DNA of 64,000 nt from Tunturiibacter gelidiferens (GCF_014201335.1 NZ_JACHEB010000005.1:1-64000), one strand, 5' to 3'; positions 27,709 through 38,352 are shown, counted from the first letter of the stretch. The notes: a model not told the origin generated them from the sequence alone. Program-made: numbers and translations.

Positions 27709-28304
27709 CGCAAACCTCCTGCAACAGGCGCGAGGGATCGCCGCAGCTTCGAAACTGCTCGAAAAACGGCCTGCTTCGCTGAGTTCACCGTGATATTCAG
27801 TGCCTCCGCAATCTCTGACATCGGAACCTCTTCCATGTGCCTCATCGTGAATGCAGCCCGCTCCATCGGAGTGAGCGCGGCCATCGCTGTTTCACGAAGG
27901 GAGGCAGCTTCCCTGCCAAGCAGCTCGCCCTCCGGCCCTGCCTGCCCGTCTGCTACACGCACCGTACCCTCTGCCGCGGAGGGCTCATCCGCAATTCGCG
28001 GCGCCCGATAGGAGAGATCGCGGTTGCGTCGTTCCACGAGATTGATAGCCGTATTCATAGTGATTCGTACGATCCAAGTCGAAAAAGCAGAGTCCTGCCG
28101 AAAACTGGGCAGCTTGTTGTAAGCGCGCAGAAACGCTTCCTGCGCTACTTCTTCCGCATCTTCTTCATTGCCGGTGATGCGAAACGCTACACGAGCCACC
28201 GACGAGAAGTGGCGATCCATCAACACACGATAGGCGTCTCGATTTCCCCCGAGCACCTCTCGGATCGCCTCTGTCTCTGCTCTATCCATTCGCCGATTAG
28301 ACAA
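27705..28304 (-). CDS. ECF RNA polymerase sigma factor
   Basis: A group IV sigma-70 factor. Region 2 (about residues 25-95 from the conserved start) shows FRITGNEEDAEEVAQEAFLRAY and FSTWIVRITMNTAINL. Region 4 shows LTPMERAAFTMRHMEEVPMSEIAEALNITVNSAKQAVFRAVSKLR. The start is uncertain: TTG 28304 has a GGGGGG run 8 bp upstream, and ATG 28289 begins MDRAETEAI, where family similarity starts. The open frame to 28385 adds unrelated residues. The downstream anti-sigma gene overlaps by 4 bp. Confidence 0.92.
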   Translation of the reverse strand: MSNRRMDRAETEAIREVLGGNRDAYRVLMDRHFSSVARVAFRITGNEEDAEEVAQEAFLRAYNKLPSFRQDSAFSTWIVRITMNTAINLVERRNRDLSYRAPRIADEPSAAEGTVRVADGQAGPEGELLGREAASLRETAMAALTPMERAAFTMRHMEEVPMSEIAEALNITVNSAKQAVFRAVSKLRRSLAPVAGGLR

Positions 28305-28475
28305 CGGGTTTCCCCCCTGGTTAGGTTCCGGGAAAAAATAATCGGCGGAAATGGACGAGCGTCCATTCCGCCGTTGTCGAACCAACCCACTGGCCTAACG
28401 AATCGATGCTAAAGACTTCGATCACGCACTAATACAATTGCATGCTAGTAGCACGCCCTCAATAAAAACACGCCA

Positions 28476-29087
28476 TCAGTCGGCTTCACCTTTTATCCGC
28501 GTGTCTTTCGCAATCCAGTTCACTTCCCAGGTTTTGCCACCATCGTCAGAGAATGCCTGCTCAAACCGACATGAATTTGGAGTTATGTCCGATATGACAA
28601 ATCGAACAAGAATAGCCCGGCCATTCAGTGTTTCCTGATCGAAGAATTCACCGCGCCCGTTCTTGAACTCTCCAATTGTGGGCTGACTGAAAGTTCCGGC
28701 ACGACTGCTCGCAAAATTGAGACTCCACTGGTGAGATTGGGGGTTATAAAGACGCACGCTAAGCCCTTCAAAGTGGCCTGCCGAGCCGTCGGCTTCGAGT
28801 TCGACAATATTGGCGCCTCCATTCGAGACCTTACGTACGACACTGGTACCCTCGTACCTAACCCAGGTGTACGAACCCGTTAAGGGATGTAAGAGTCGTG
28901 TTAGTTCAGTTTTCCAGGTACCGAACTCAAAGTCGAAATCGTGTTCGCCCCCGCGCTGCCCTGCAGACGTTGGCATGTCGATTACTGATTTGCCGGAGTT
29001 CGTTTGTGCCAGCCCAAGTGAAGGAGCTGAGAGGGAGATTCCGGCACATAAAACGATGCATCTCAAAACACGCTGAAATCGCTGCAT
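28476..29087 (-). CDS. Secreted DUF1579-like protein (copy 2)
   Basis: A protein of about 203 aa with a signal peptide ending near LGLAQ. The mature part has the phrase HDFDFEFGTWKTELTRLLHPLTGS near its start and ends with DDGGKTWEVNW, as in small beta-rich DUF1579-type proteins of unknown function. The upstream gene at 29134-29730 is a clear paralogue, so the two arose by tandem duplication. ATG 29087 fits a signal-peptide start with GGGATGG upstream; in-frame ATGs at 29120 and 29096 are alternatives. No catalytic motif is visible. Confidence 0.8.
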   Translation of the reverse strand: MQRFQRVLRCIVLCAGISLSAPSLGLAQTNSGKSVIDMPTSAGQRGGEHDFDFEFGTWKTELTRLLHPLTGSYTWVRYEGTSVVRKVSNGGANIVELEADGSAGHFEGLSVRLYNPQSHQWSLNFASSRAGTFSQPTIGEFKNGRGEFFDQETLNGRAILVRFVISDITPNSCRFEQAFSDDGGKTWEVNWIAKDTRIKGEAD

Positions 29088-29133
29088 TTTATCCATCCCG
29101 ATTCCAAGTCTGTTATCCATGTGCTGAGAAGCT

Positions 29134-29730
29134 TTATGGTTTCGCCCTGGTCTGATCAGTGATCCAATTCGTCTCCCATGTTTTTCCGCCATCGGTGGAA
29201 AATGACTGTTCAAAGTGCGCTGAATTCGGAGTGATCTCTGACCAGATGAATCGGTTGTAGATGGACTTACCTTCGTAGAGTTCCTGGTCGTAAAACTCGC
29301 CGCGGCCGTCCTTGAATCCTCCAATCAACGGCGTAAGGAAAGTTCCGTCCTTGGCATTGGCCCAATACAAGCTCCATTGATGAGATTGCGGGTTATAGAG
29401 GCGCACAGTCATCCCTTCAATGTGACCTGCGGCACCATCCGTTTCGAATTCCTCCACGTCGGCGCGACCGTCCCAGGCTTTACGTGTCACCGAGGTGCCG
29501 TCAAACTCGACCCAAGTCGTCGAACCTGTGAGCGGATGAACCAGCTTCTTTAGATGAATCTTCCATGTGCCAATCTCGAAGTCAAAATCGTGTTGACCGT
29601 CCGTCACAGAGTTTTGCGCCACTGGCTTTTCACTGCCGGAAGCCGCCCGACTCGAAGCGTGGAGAGGAACCCCAAGCAAGACGGCCACGCTAAATATAAA
29701 GATCTTGATACCGCGTCGATGTGACTTCAC
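29134..29730 (-). CDS. Secreted DUF1579-like protein (copy 1)
   Basis: A 198-aa protein starting at GTG 29730, with GGAGG 6 bp upstream. It has a signal peptide (IKIFIFSVAVLLGVPLHASS). The mature domain contains HDFDFEIGTWKIHLKKLVHPLTGS, LYNPQSHQWSLYWA and DGGKTWETNW. It is strongly similar along its length to the next gene downstream, including the 9-residue phrase LYNPQSHQW. The pair probably forms a bicistronic unit. Function is unknown; family members are predicted extracytoplasmic beta-barrel-like domains. Confidence 0.85.
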   Translation of the reverse strand: MKSHRRGIKIFIFSVAVLLGVPLHASSRAASGSEKPVAQNSVTDGQHDFDFEIGTWKIHLKKLVHPLTGSTTWVEFDGTSVTRKAWDGRADVEEFETDGAAGHIEGMTVRLYNPQSHQWSLYWANAKDGTFLTPLIGGFKDGRGEFYDQELYEGKSIYNRFIWSEITPNSAHFEQSFSTDGGKTWETNWITDQTRAKP

Positions 29731-29849
29731 ACTCTACCTCCGAGATTCAGTCTGTTGTTCCATCGGAAACAACCTAACGGCGTATAGTGGTCTCACGCAA
29801 TACCCATTCAGAACGATTTCGATATAACCACTTCCGCAGGGTAGTGAAG

Positions 29850-31328
29850 ATGAAATTGGTTCCGAGCAGTTTTTTCCCACCAGTTGCGCTGGACCTCACG
29901 AAACAGATTCCGATGTACCGTCAGTTCTTCGAGTGGTTCCGGGATGCGATTGTCAGCGGCCAGCTGCGGCCCGGGCAACGTGTACCCTCGACTCGCGCGC
30001 TTGCTGCTGAGTTGAAGATCTCCCGAGTGCCGGTGTTGAATGCCTATGAGCAACTCCATGCCGAGGGTTATCTGCAAACACTCGTCGGTTCCGGAACCAC
30101 AATCTCTAAGTCTGTTCCGGATCACGCAACAAGACCCACAGCGGCGGCTCGCAAGTCCGACGTGAGGCCTAAGTCCGCAAACAGAATTTCACGCATCGGG
30201 ACGGAAGCACTTTCGACTCCGCCACAGGTTTGGCTCGACAGCCTCGGCCCCTTTCGATCCAGCTTGCCTGCCCTCGAGCATTTTCCAAATCGTATCTGGT
30301 CGAAGTTAATTTCTCGGCACTTACTCGTGCCTTCTAGGCAATTGATGGCCTACGGCGACCCGATGGGATATATGCCGTTACGAGAGGCGATTGCAGAATA
30401 TATGGGTGCGGCTCGCGCAGTCCGTTGCGATCCGTCGGAAGTCATGGTTGTGACTGGTTCGCAGCTGGGGTTGCAGCTTTGCGCTAAAGTTCTCTTCAAT
30501 CCGGGCGAACCCATCTGGATGGAAGACCCGGGCTATTCCGGGGCCCACCAGGCCTTCTCGAGCGCCGGCGTACGCAATTCCGGTAGATCACGAAGGAATT
30601 CTCGTCAAGGAGGGCCTTCGTCGCTGTCCAGCCGCTAACGGCGCCTATCTCACGCCATCCCATCAGTACCCAACAGGAGCCACAATGAGCGCCTCACGGC
30701 GGGTCGAGATCCTCCAGTGGGCCGCAAAGTCTGGTTCCTGGATCATGGAGGACGATTACGACAGCGAGTTTCGGTTTGAGAGCAGACCCATCGGAGCCCT
30801 CAGGGACTGGACACAAGTTCCTCGGTCATTTATTTGGGAACCTTCAGCAAGGTCCTGTTTCCAGCCTTGCGACTCGGTTATGTGGTTGTGCCCCGGAGCT
30901 TGGTTCAAGCGTTTTCGACGGTTCGAGATGCCGCAGATATATTTTCGTCAACGCTGTATCGAGCAGTCTTAACCGACTTTATCCGTGAGGGACACTTTGC
31001 TCGCCATCTGCGAAGGATGCGCACTCTCTACATGGAGAGACGTAGTGTATTAGTCGATGCAATCCACTCGCAACCTGGCGGCATGCTTCAAGTGATCGGC
31101 GCGGAGGCAGGTATGCATCTGGTCGCGTTATTGCCTCCGGGTATAGATGATCGTCAAGTCGCGAGGCAAGCCGCTCGGGATGGCATTTCCGCGATGCCTC
31201 TCTCCGTGTGCCAATTAAGAAAACAATCGAGAGGCGGACTGATCCTTGGCTATGGCGGCACCAATACAACGGAGATTCAAGACGGAGTCAAAAAACTCCG
31301 GGCAAGCCTGGACAAGCTGGCTACATAA
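29850..31328 (+). pseudogene. MocR/PdxR-type GntR regulator with aminotransferase domain, frameshifted
   Basis: The remnant of a GntR winged helix (LTKQIPMYRQFFEWFRDAI..SGQLRPGQRVPSTRALAAELKISR) fused to a fold-type I aminotransferase-like domain. Residues through AFSSAGVR (about 30572) are in one frame. The next block (IPVDHEGILVKEGL..HQYPTGATMSASRR..EDDYDSEFRFESRPIGAL) is shifted by +1. From about 30800 the original frame resumes (SSSVIYLGTFSKVLFPALRLGYVVVP) to the stop at 31328. The second shift is explained by loss of one C in the CAGGGACTG segment. The two shifts cancel, but about 75 residues between them are out of frame. Most likely inactive, unless the indels are sequencing errors. 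Confidence 0.88.
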
Positions 31329-31516
31329 AACACAAACAAGGTCGATCTCGATCAAGGCATTGATTAACGGAAGCCGCTTAATCTTGAGATGAATCGCCTC
31401 TCTATCCTTGATAGGATGTCTGCGCGCTTCTCGTTGTCGTCGATGTAATGCTCTGTTCATAGTCCTGCGCATATTATGGGTGCACCTTCGCGAGTTAGCC
31501 AATCGAGGAAAAAAGC

Positions 31517-33632
31517 ATGAGCACTACTGCAACCCTCGCATCTATAGGCGATGATGGTGTTTTGAACGAGTCGCTTTCCCCCACGCTCTCGAATGTTTGG
31601 ATCGACCGCGATGTCAGCTGGCTCGATTTCAACGAACGAGTGCTGGCCGAGGCGCTCGATGAGCGAACGCCATTGCTGGAGCGCGCTAAGTTTTTAGCTA
31701 TCTTCACCTCGAACTTGGATGAGTTTTTCATGAAGCGCGCCGTCGTACTGCGCGAGGAAGAGACTGAGGCGAGACGTTCACTGACACGGGAGCTTCGGGA
31801 CAGGCTGACCCCCATGCTTCAGCGCCAGGCAGAGTGTTACCGGCAGGTGATCATTCCGGTTTGGCTGCACATGGCGTTCATCTAATGAATTGGGACGAAC
31901 TTACGCAGGCACAGCAGGACGAAGCCGCGCGCTACTTTGACTCGCAGCTGTCGCCAGCCCTTACTCCGCTGGTCGTGGATCCTGTGAATCCGTTTCCATT
32001 TCTCTCTAATCTTTAGACGTCACTGATTTTTCATCTGCGCGACACAGCACATAACGAATCGATGTATGCTCGCGTCAAAGTTCCCGAAAATTTGAAACAG
32101 TGGGTGCCGTTGGAGAGCAATGACGCACTAAATCAAAAGGTATTTGTTCCTCTGCATGAAATCATTCGGGGCAATCTCCATAAGCTTTACAGTGGGATGA
32201 CGATCAGATCTGTCACCCTTATGCGGTTGACTCGCGATGCGGAGGTGGAACTGGAGCACAATTACGAAGCTGAGATTCGAGGGCTGGTTCAGGATCAGAT
32301 ACGCCAACGGCGTTATGAACCGGTCATCCGTCTTGAGTTCGGGCGGGGCGCCGACCCAGCGATCAAGGAGCTGCTGCGCGAGCGTTTTGGACTGGCGCCT
32401 TCAGAACTCTATGATATGCAGGAGGACTGGACTACGGGAGCCTGTTTGAGCTCATGGGCTTGCCGTTCCCAGAGCTGCGTGAAACCTTTTGGACGCCTCT
32501 CGTACCCCCGGCCTTCCAGGACGCGGGAATCTTCGCGGCCATTCAAGCCGGTGACGTGCTTGTGCATCATCCATACGAGAGCTTTGACGCCAGCGTCGAA
32601 GCGTTCATACACACTGCCGCTGACGATCCCCAGACCATCTCGATCAAGATGACCGCATATCGTATCGGTGACGATACGCCCTTTGTTAAATCGTTGGTTC
32701 GGGCCGCTGAACAAGGAAAGCAAATCGCCTGCGTCATGGAGATAAAAGCTCGCTTCGACGAAGAGCGAAATCTGCATTGGGCTGCCGAACTTGAGAGAGT
32801 AGGAGCCCATGTCACGTTCGGCATTAAGGGTCTCAAAACACACGCGAAGACGGCCCTGGTTGTTCGGAAGGAGGCCGACGGTCTGCGCTGCTATGTGCAT
32901 ATCGGGACCGGCAACTACCATGTGAAGATAGCGCGCCTGTACACAGACCTTGGTCTGCTGACAAGCAACCCTCTGATCACTCGCGACGTTGTGAACCTCT
33001 TTCACTATCTGACCGGCCGCGCAAACGCGCCGGACTGCACTACAATTTTGGTAGCGCCTACGATTATGCGTCCGCGTTATCTTGAGCTAATCAAACGTGA
33101 GATCGAGCATAAACTGGCCGGACGTCCGGCCAGAATTGTCGCGAAGATGAACCAGCTTGAAGATCCGGCATTGATCGAAGCGCTCTGTGAAGCCTCTCGC
33201 GCCGGCGTATCGATTGACCTTATCATCCGAGGCTTCTGCTGCTTGCGCCCCGGCATTCCCGGTCAAACGGAACATCCGTATCCGTTCCATCATTGGCCGC
33301 TTCCTCGAGCACTCGCGAATCGCTTATTTTGCCAATGGTAAGGAAGATCACCTTGAAGGTGACTTTCTCATCGGATCTGCAGATTGGATGGTTCGCAATC
33401 TCTCTAAGCGAATTGAGGTGGCGACGCCGATCCTAGCAAAGAGCCAAAGCGGAGACTTTGGGAGTTCCTTGACATTTGTCTGAGCGATAAGCGGCAAGCC
33501 TGGGTCCTCGACACTGACGGCACTTATTCGCAGTTACGGCCTGATGGAGAAGGTAGTTCCACAGGGGCCGAGGCACTGGGGACTCACAGGGCGATGATGG
33601 ATCTTGCGAGCTCTTATTGTGGAGACTGCTAA
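31517..33632 (+). pseudogene. ppk: Polyphosphate kinase 1, multiply disrupted
   Basis: Nearly full-length PPK1 homology (about 705 codon equivalents) runs from a plausible ATG with GAGG upstream to TAA at 33632. Recognisable blocks are [84 protein letters not shown], and [25 protein letters not shown]. The frame shifts near 31857, 32430, 33230 and 33455, and an amber codon interrupts the reading at 32014-32016, after FLSNL. The autophosphorylated-His segment KTHAK survives. With one nonsense substitution and four shifts the gene is almost certainly dead, so the strain may rely on another kinase or lack this route to polyphosphate. Confidence 0.92.
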
Positions 33633-34304
33633 CAAACCTCGAGCAATTCTTGCTGAGATTCAGCAGTTTGCACAAAAGCCCAATACCCCCCTCAGATATC
33701 GCGCGTCGTAATTCGGTGGCAATTTCCTAACACGCCGAGCAAGATTTGCTGATGCGTTTTGAACGCGTGCCAGCCCAATAGAACCCTACGAGGCGCGGCA
33801 GAATGGCTGCGAGAATACCTGTCGCGAGGAGCTTAGGTCCTAATCGCAGACAAACTGGCGCTGGGGGGGATGCACTGAACACTTGCGACTGGCAACTGAG
33901 AGACACGACAAAATGCAAATTGCCTCCCACCGAGAGCAGAGTACTCCTCAAGTCCAGAATCGAACTTTCTCAAAATAACCAATTTCCGCGGTTGGTAGCA
34001 TGCTGACCAATACGTCACTCCGCAGATGGTGGCCGAGAAGGGGAAGATTGATCTGGCTTTTGGAACGTAGATTGCGGTAAAGTCTGCGGTGCGTTTAGTA
34101 GCTATCCGGGCGAAGTGATTATTAAATTTGTCTCCCATAACCAAGGGCAGGACTATCATCTCGGCCGCCTAAGTTGCAACATCGCTTGTTCATATGCCGC
34201 ACTCCGGGGAACAGTCATGAACTCTTCTTGAAAAGATACATGCAAGCGAGAATAGGCCGTAATCGGGACCTGTTTCGAAGGCTTTTCATGCGTGTAGAGA
34301 AGAA
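33633..34304. other. Long intergenic region inside the pseudogene belt
   Basis: This 672-bp stretch has no convincing gene. Short frames on both strands show no recognisable family. It may contain decayed coding sequence, but no homology is clear by eye. Confidence 0.5.
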
Positions 34305-35081
34305 ATGATCAGGAACTTCTTGAAAAAACTCTTCTCAATCGCGCTGTCTCTCCTGATGGTCATCGCTGCTGCGCGGTGGGAAGCAGCAGCTCAGCAACCG
34401 ACAGCAGCGGCACCAGCTGTACCAGCACCCGGCGAATCTGATGTACAAGGTGCGCCCTTGTCCGCAGAGCAACTGCAACAACTCGTAGCACCCATCGCCC
34501 TTTATCCTGATGTTCTGGTCGCGCAGGTTCTTGGAGCAGCCACCTTTCCCGACGAGGTCGCTGCGGCCAACTCCTGGCTTCAGCAGAACAACAGACTTAC
34601 TGGCAGCTCTTTAATGCAAGCGGTTGATAAGCAACCGTGGGATCCCAGTGTGAAAGCGCTGACTCAGTTTCCTTCGGTTATGGACAACATGGCGAAGAAC
34701 CTCACTTGGACCTTTTCATTGGGAGAGGCTTATCACAGCCAGGCGGCCGATGTTATGACAGCAGTCCAGACCCTGAGGGCTAAAGCAGAAGCGGCCGGTA
34801 ATCTGAGATCGGGCTCTCAGATCACTGTTGTGCAACAATCGCCGCAGGTGATTGTGATTCAGCCTACTAATCCGCAGGTCGTGTATGTTCCGCAATATAA
34901 CCCTACGGTTGTCTATGGCGCCCCAGTTACGACGCTAGGCTATCGTCTGGTTTTGGCGGCGGCGGAGGTGGTTGGCGGGCCAGCGCTCGTGGCGCTGCAA
35001 GCCACGGGGGCGGTGGCTTCAGGGGTCGCAGGTAACTACAACACGGCTGCGAGTCAGGTCAGCCTTAGCCAATGGAGTTGA
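34305..35081 (+). pseudogene. DUF3300 protein with shifted and shortened C-terminus
   Basis: The N-terminal part is intact: signal peptide (residues 1-29), then the DUF3300 core LSAEQLQQLVAPIALYPDVLVAQVLGAATFPDEV and PQVVYVPQYNPTVVYG. After residue about 208 the annotated frame becomes implausible. Another frame from about 34943 encodes a Gly/Arg-rich tail (SSGFGGGGGGWRASARG..GGGGFRGRR) ending at TAA 35033-35035, which is the usual DUF3300 ending. An indel near 34940, probably with loss of the membrane part of the domain, explains this. The function of DUF3300 is unknown. The neighbouring DUF2950 gene is its usual partner and is also broken. Confidence 0.75.
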
Positions 35082-35110
35082 AAGTGATAGACGAAGTTCT
35101 GGAGGATTGA

Positions 35111-36037
35111 ATGTCGGTTAAACACTTCAGAGTTGTGTTGGCGACTCGGCTACTCCTTCTGGCGCTCATTCCGCTCGCAGCGTGTAACAACAACAAACAA
35201 CCCGAGAAACCTTCGATCAAAACGTTTGCCTCGCCTGACGATGCAGGTAATATGGCGATCGCAGCGGCGAAGTCTGGCGATCTTCGGCCCCGGTTCTGAG
35301 GACGTTCTTTACTCCGGCGACCCGGTGGACGATAAGAATAGTGCTAACGCATTTGTGGCGAAGTATGACAGGATGCACCGCTGGCGCACGATGCAAGATG
35401 GCAGCGAGGTCCTGACCGTCGGAGCTGACAACTATCCATTTGCTATCTCACTCAGAAAGAATGCTGATGGGCAGTGGTTCTTCGATACGGCTGGAGGTAA
35501 GGATGAGGTGCTGTCACGCCGAGTTGGGCGCAATGAACTTGCTGTCATCGACGTCTGTGAAGCGATCGCGGATGCAGAGGCGGAGTATTACTCGAAGCCG
35601 CACGACGGACAACCGGCGAAACAATACGCGGCAAAGTTCATCAGCGATCCAGGGAAACAAAACGGTTTGTACTGGAAACCGGAGGAGGGCAAGTCCGCGA
35701 GCCCACTGGGGCCGATGGCGGCGTTTGCGACTGACGAAGGATATAAGGCAAATCCAAACGGACATACGCCGTTCCACGGCTACTACTTTCAGATGCTGAA
35801 GGTGCAAACCGACAAGGCACCTGACGGCGCGAAGAGTACCTGGTCAATGGAAAGATGACTAACGGGTTCGCCTTCGTCGCCTATCCCGCGCAGCACGGTA
35901 ATTCAGGAGTGATGAGTTTCATCATCAACCAGGATGGCGTGCTGCTACAGAAAGATCTTGGAAAAAACGCCGCGGAAACTGCAACCGAGATGACCCTGTT
36001 CGACCCGGACCCCGGCTGGGCCATCGTCCAGCAATGA
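35111..36037 (+). pseudogene. DUF2950 lipoprotein, two frameshifts
   Basis: The first piece (ATG 35111, GGAGG upstream) has a lipoprotein-like signal (LLLLALIPLAAC) and FASPDDAGNMAIAAAKSGD. Homology then moves to another frame near 35280 (FGPGSEDVLYSGDPVDDKNSANAFVAKY..WFFDTAGGKDEVLSRRVGRNEL..GPMAAFATDEGY..PFHGYYFQML). It moves again near 35845 to KMTNGFAFVAYPAQHGNSGVMSFIINQDGVLLQKDLG, ending at 36037. The three pieces together cover a normal DUF2950 protein of about 305 aa. The family's role is unknown; it typically sits beside DUF3300, as here. Confidence 0.85.
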
Positions 36038-36187
36038 CTGGCACCTCAAAGCTCAACCGCCACATTTTTGGGGACAGGGGTGTTCTTATCCGGGCGTAAT
36101 CCGATAGGAGAAGCATAAGCCATGACAAACGGGTGTGTTGATCGCGAAAGCCTGACCCCAAGAAACTAGGCAATAATCGATGAGTGG

Positions 36188-37111
36188 TCAGGCGGTTGAG
36201 GTAGATGATTTTACCGTCGCGATGACGAAGTCAAGAAACGCGCGCGTCTTTTGTGGAAGATAATTGCGAGAAGGGTGCAGCGCATAGAGAGGAAATCGCT
36301 CATCAAGCCAATCAGGAAAGACGACCTCTAAGCGTCCGCTCTCGATCAGCGTTTCGATTCCAAGCTCCAGGAGCTGTGCAATACCGTATCCGGCGAGGCA
36401 GACCGCGTGAATCGTCGCAACATCGCTGAGCAACAACTGTGCGTTCGCGTTGATTTCTATTTCTTTTCGGCCTTGCCGGAAGGCCCATTCGTAGGGGCGC
36501 CCGGTTTCAGGGTCGCGAAAATCAATTAGACGATGATTGCCTTCCTCAAGCTCGGAGGGATGCTTTGGGCGACCCGCTCTTTTCAGATAAACCGGCGATG
36601 CTACCGTAATAACTCGTGTGTCGAGCAGTTTTCGCGCTACAAGTACCGATGGACGGGGCTCGCCGAAACGGATGGCAAGGTCGAAGCCTTCTGCCACCAA
36701 ATCGCCCAGCCGCTCACGTGTAATCAGTTCGAGCTTGAGTGCTGGAAACCGTTTTAAAAATCGACTCAGTTGTGGCCCAAGAAGGAGCTGCGAGATGAAC
36801 GGATCCATATTGACCCGCAACGTTCCCCGAACGGCGTCTTTAGAGGTTGTTACCGAGGCCGCTGCTTCTTCCAATCCAGCGAGCAGCGGAACGATTTGTT
36901 CATAGAGCCTTCGCCCCTCTTCGCTCAATGTGACGGTGCGGGTAGTGCGTTCGAGCAGACGTACACCGAGGCGCGCCTCTAGACGGGCGATCGCACGGCT
37001 CACTCCCGACTGCGACATGTTCAGTGATTTGCCGGCTATGGCGAAGTTTCCGCTCCTCACTACAGCAGCTAGAACACCGAGTCCGTTCAGAACGCGATCA
37101 TCAAATTTCAT
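36188..37111 (-). CDS. LysR-family transcriptional regulator
   Basis: A 307-aa regulator from ATG 37111 (an in-frame ATG at 37138 is possible). The winged helix is at residues 1-65 (LGVLAAVVRSGNFAIAGKSLNMSQSGVSRAIARLEARLGVRLLERTTR), followed by a substrate-binding domain (NMDPFISQLLLGPQLSRFL..FDLAIRFGEP). This pattern fits the large LTTR group that controls an adjacent divergent oxidoreductase. The NmrA-like gene lies divergently 214 bp away and is the probable target. Both genes are intact although the flanking genes on each side are broken. Confidence 0.93.
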   Translation of the reverse strand: MKFDDRVLNGLGVLAAVVRSGNFAIAGKSLNMSQSGVSRAIARLEARLGVRLLERTTRTVTLSEEGRRLYEQIVPLLAGLEEAAASVTTSKDAVRGTLRVNMDPFISQLLLGPQLSRFLKRFPALKLELITRERLGDLVAEGFDLAIRFGEPRPSVLVARKLLDTRVITVASPVYLKRAGRPKHPSELEEGNHRLIDFRDPETGRPYEWAFRQGRKEIEINANAQLLLSDVATIHAVCLAGYGIAQLLELGIETLIESGRLEVVFPDWLDERFPLYALHPSRNYLPQKTRAFLDFVIATVKSSTSTA

Positions 37112-37117
37112 GGATTC

Positions 37118-37132
37118 ATGATAATTAGTCAT
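37118..37132. promoter_or_regulatory. Possible LysR binding box
   Basis: ATGATAATTAGTCAT has ATGA/TCAT arms and fits the T-N11-A rule for LysR sites. It lies directly upstream of the lysR ATG in the divergent lysR-nmrA interval. It is a single site found by eye. Confidence 0.3.
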
Positions 37133-37325
37133 TAGCAAAATGCGAATAGTTCTGGCGCTTCGTCCTTACTGACCGAGTCAGATGTACAGGTCGTAGCAGA
37201 ACGGAGAACGCAGCATTGATTCAAAGCGCTGATCCGCCATCCGGCTGCAAACTCTCAAACAGCGGTCTAAACAGTAATCAGAGGTCGACGAACCAACAAA
37301 CTAACGATTGAAAGGAGAAACACAA

Positions 37326-38210
37326 ATGTACGCAATCATGGGTATTAGTGGAAGAGTTGGAGGCGCCATCGCAGATAACCTATTGGCGCAGGGCGAGCAG
37401 ATTCGCGCGATCGTTCGGAATCCTGAAAAGGCTGCACCTTGGAGGGATCGGGGAGCAGAAATTGCGATTGCTGACGTCGACGATCCCGACGCGCTGGCAT
37501 CCGCATTCGCAGGAACGGATGGCGTGTTTCTCATGGTCCCGCCAAATTTTGCGCCGGCGCACGGCTTTCCGGAAACGCGCAAGACTCTCGCGGCCTATCA
37601 TGCGTCTCTCGCAAAGGCTCTCCCCAAAAAAGCGGTCTACCTTTCTTCGATTGGAGCCGAACAGACCAGCGGGTTGGGGCTTATCACCAGTTCGCATCTT
37701 CTGGAGCAGACGCTCGGGGATCTGCCTATAGCCCACGCGTTCCTGAGAGCTGGCTGGTTCATGGAAAATCACGCCTGGGACGTCACTACGGCACAGTCAG
37801 AAGGAAAGATATTCTCTAATCTTTATCCCTTGGATCGCAAATTCTCGCTGGTGGCTACGGCTGACATTGGCAAGGTCGGGGCGGACGTCTTGCGCCAGGA
37901 GTGGAAGGGCATTCGGCATATTGAAGTTGCAGGTCCCGAGCAGTATTCTCCCAACGATATTGCACGAGCAATGAGCAGCGCTCTCGAACGTACCATCGAA
38001 GCGGTTGCCCTCCCACGTGAAAAGTGGACAGAGTTCTTCGTCGGGCAAGGCATGCCGGAGGGCCGGACCGAGCCTCGCGCCGAGATGGTCGATGGATTCA
38101 ACTCGGGCTGGATTCATTTCGGTGTAGCGGGCACTGAACACATCACAGGCAATACCAGCCTGACGTCGGTGATTGCAAAGCTTGTGGCAAACGGAAGCCA
38201 GGAGGCATAA
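37326..38210 (+). CDS. NmrA-family NAD(P)-binding oxidoreductase
   Basis: A 294-aa atypical SDR. The Rossmann start MYAIMGISGRVGGAIADNLL has the GxxGxxG-type loop (GISGRVG), followed by IRAIVRNPEKAAPWRDRGAEIAIADVDD, typical of NmrA/QOR2-like proteins. ATG 37326 is chosen because AAGGAG lies 8-9 bp upstream; the in-frame ATG at 37308 overlaps that site. Members act as NAD(P)-dependent quinone or azo reductases or as redox sensors, and the substrate here is unknown. The divergent LysR gene probably regulates it. Confidence 0.9.
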   Translation: MYAIMGISGRVGGAIADNLLAQGEQIRAIVRNPEKAAPWRDRGAEIAIADVDDPDALASAFAGTDGVFLMVPPNFAPAHGFPETRKTLAAYHASLAKALPKKAVYLSSIGAEQTSGLGLITSSHLLEQTLGDLPIAHAFLRAGWFMENHAWDVTTAQSEGKIFSNLYPLDRKFSLVATADIGKVGADVLRQEWKGIRHIEVAGPEQYSPNDIARAMSSALERTIEAVALPREKWTEFFVGQGMPEGRTEPRAEMVDGFNSGWIHFGVAGTEHITGNTSLTSVIAKLVANGSQEA

Positions 38211-38352
38211 GCGTCCAAAGGCTCGACACCCCGGTGTCGGGCCCACAGGTCTGACAATGTCGCTTCTGTGAGCTTCATTCCTATCCAATAATTAAGAGAG
38301 GAGTATTTTGAATCCTCTGTGTGCTCTAGATGTTGGCCGCAATATACGTTAG

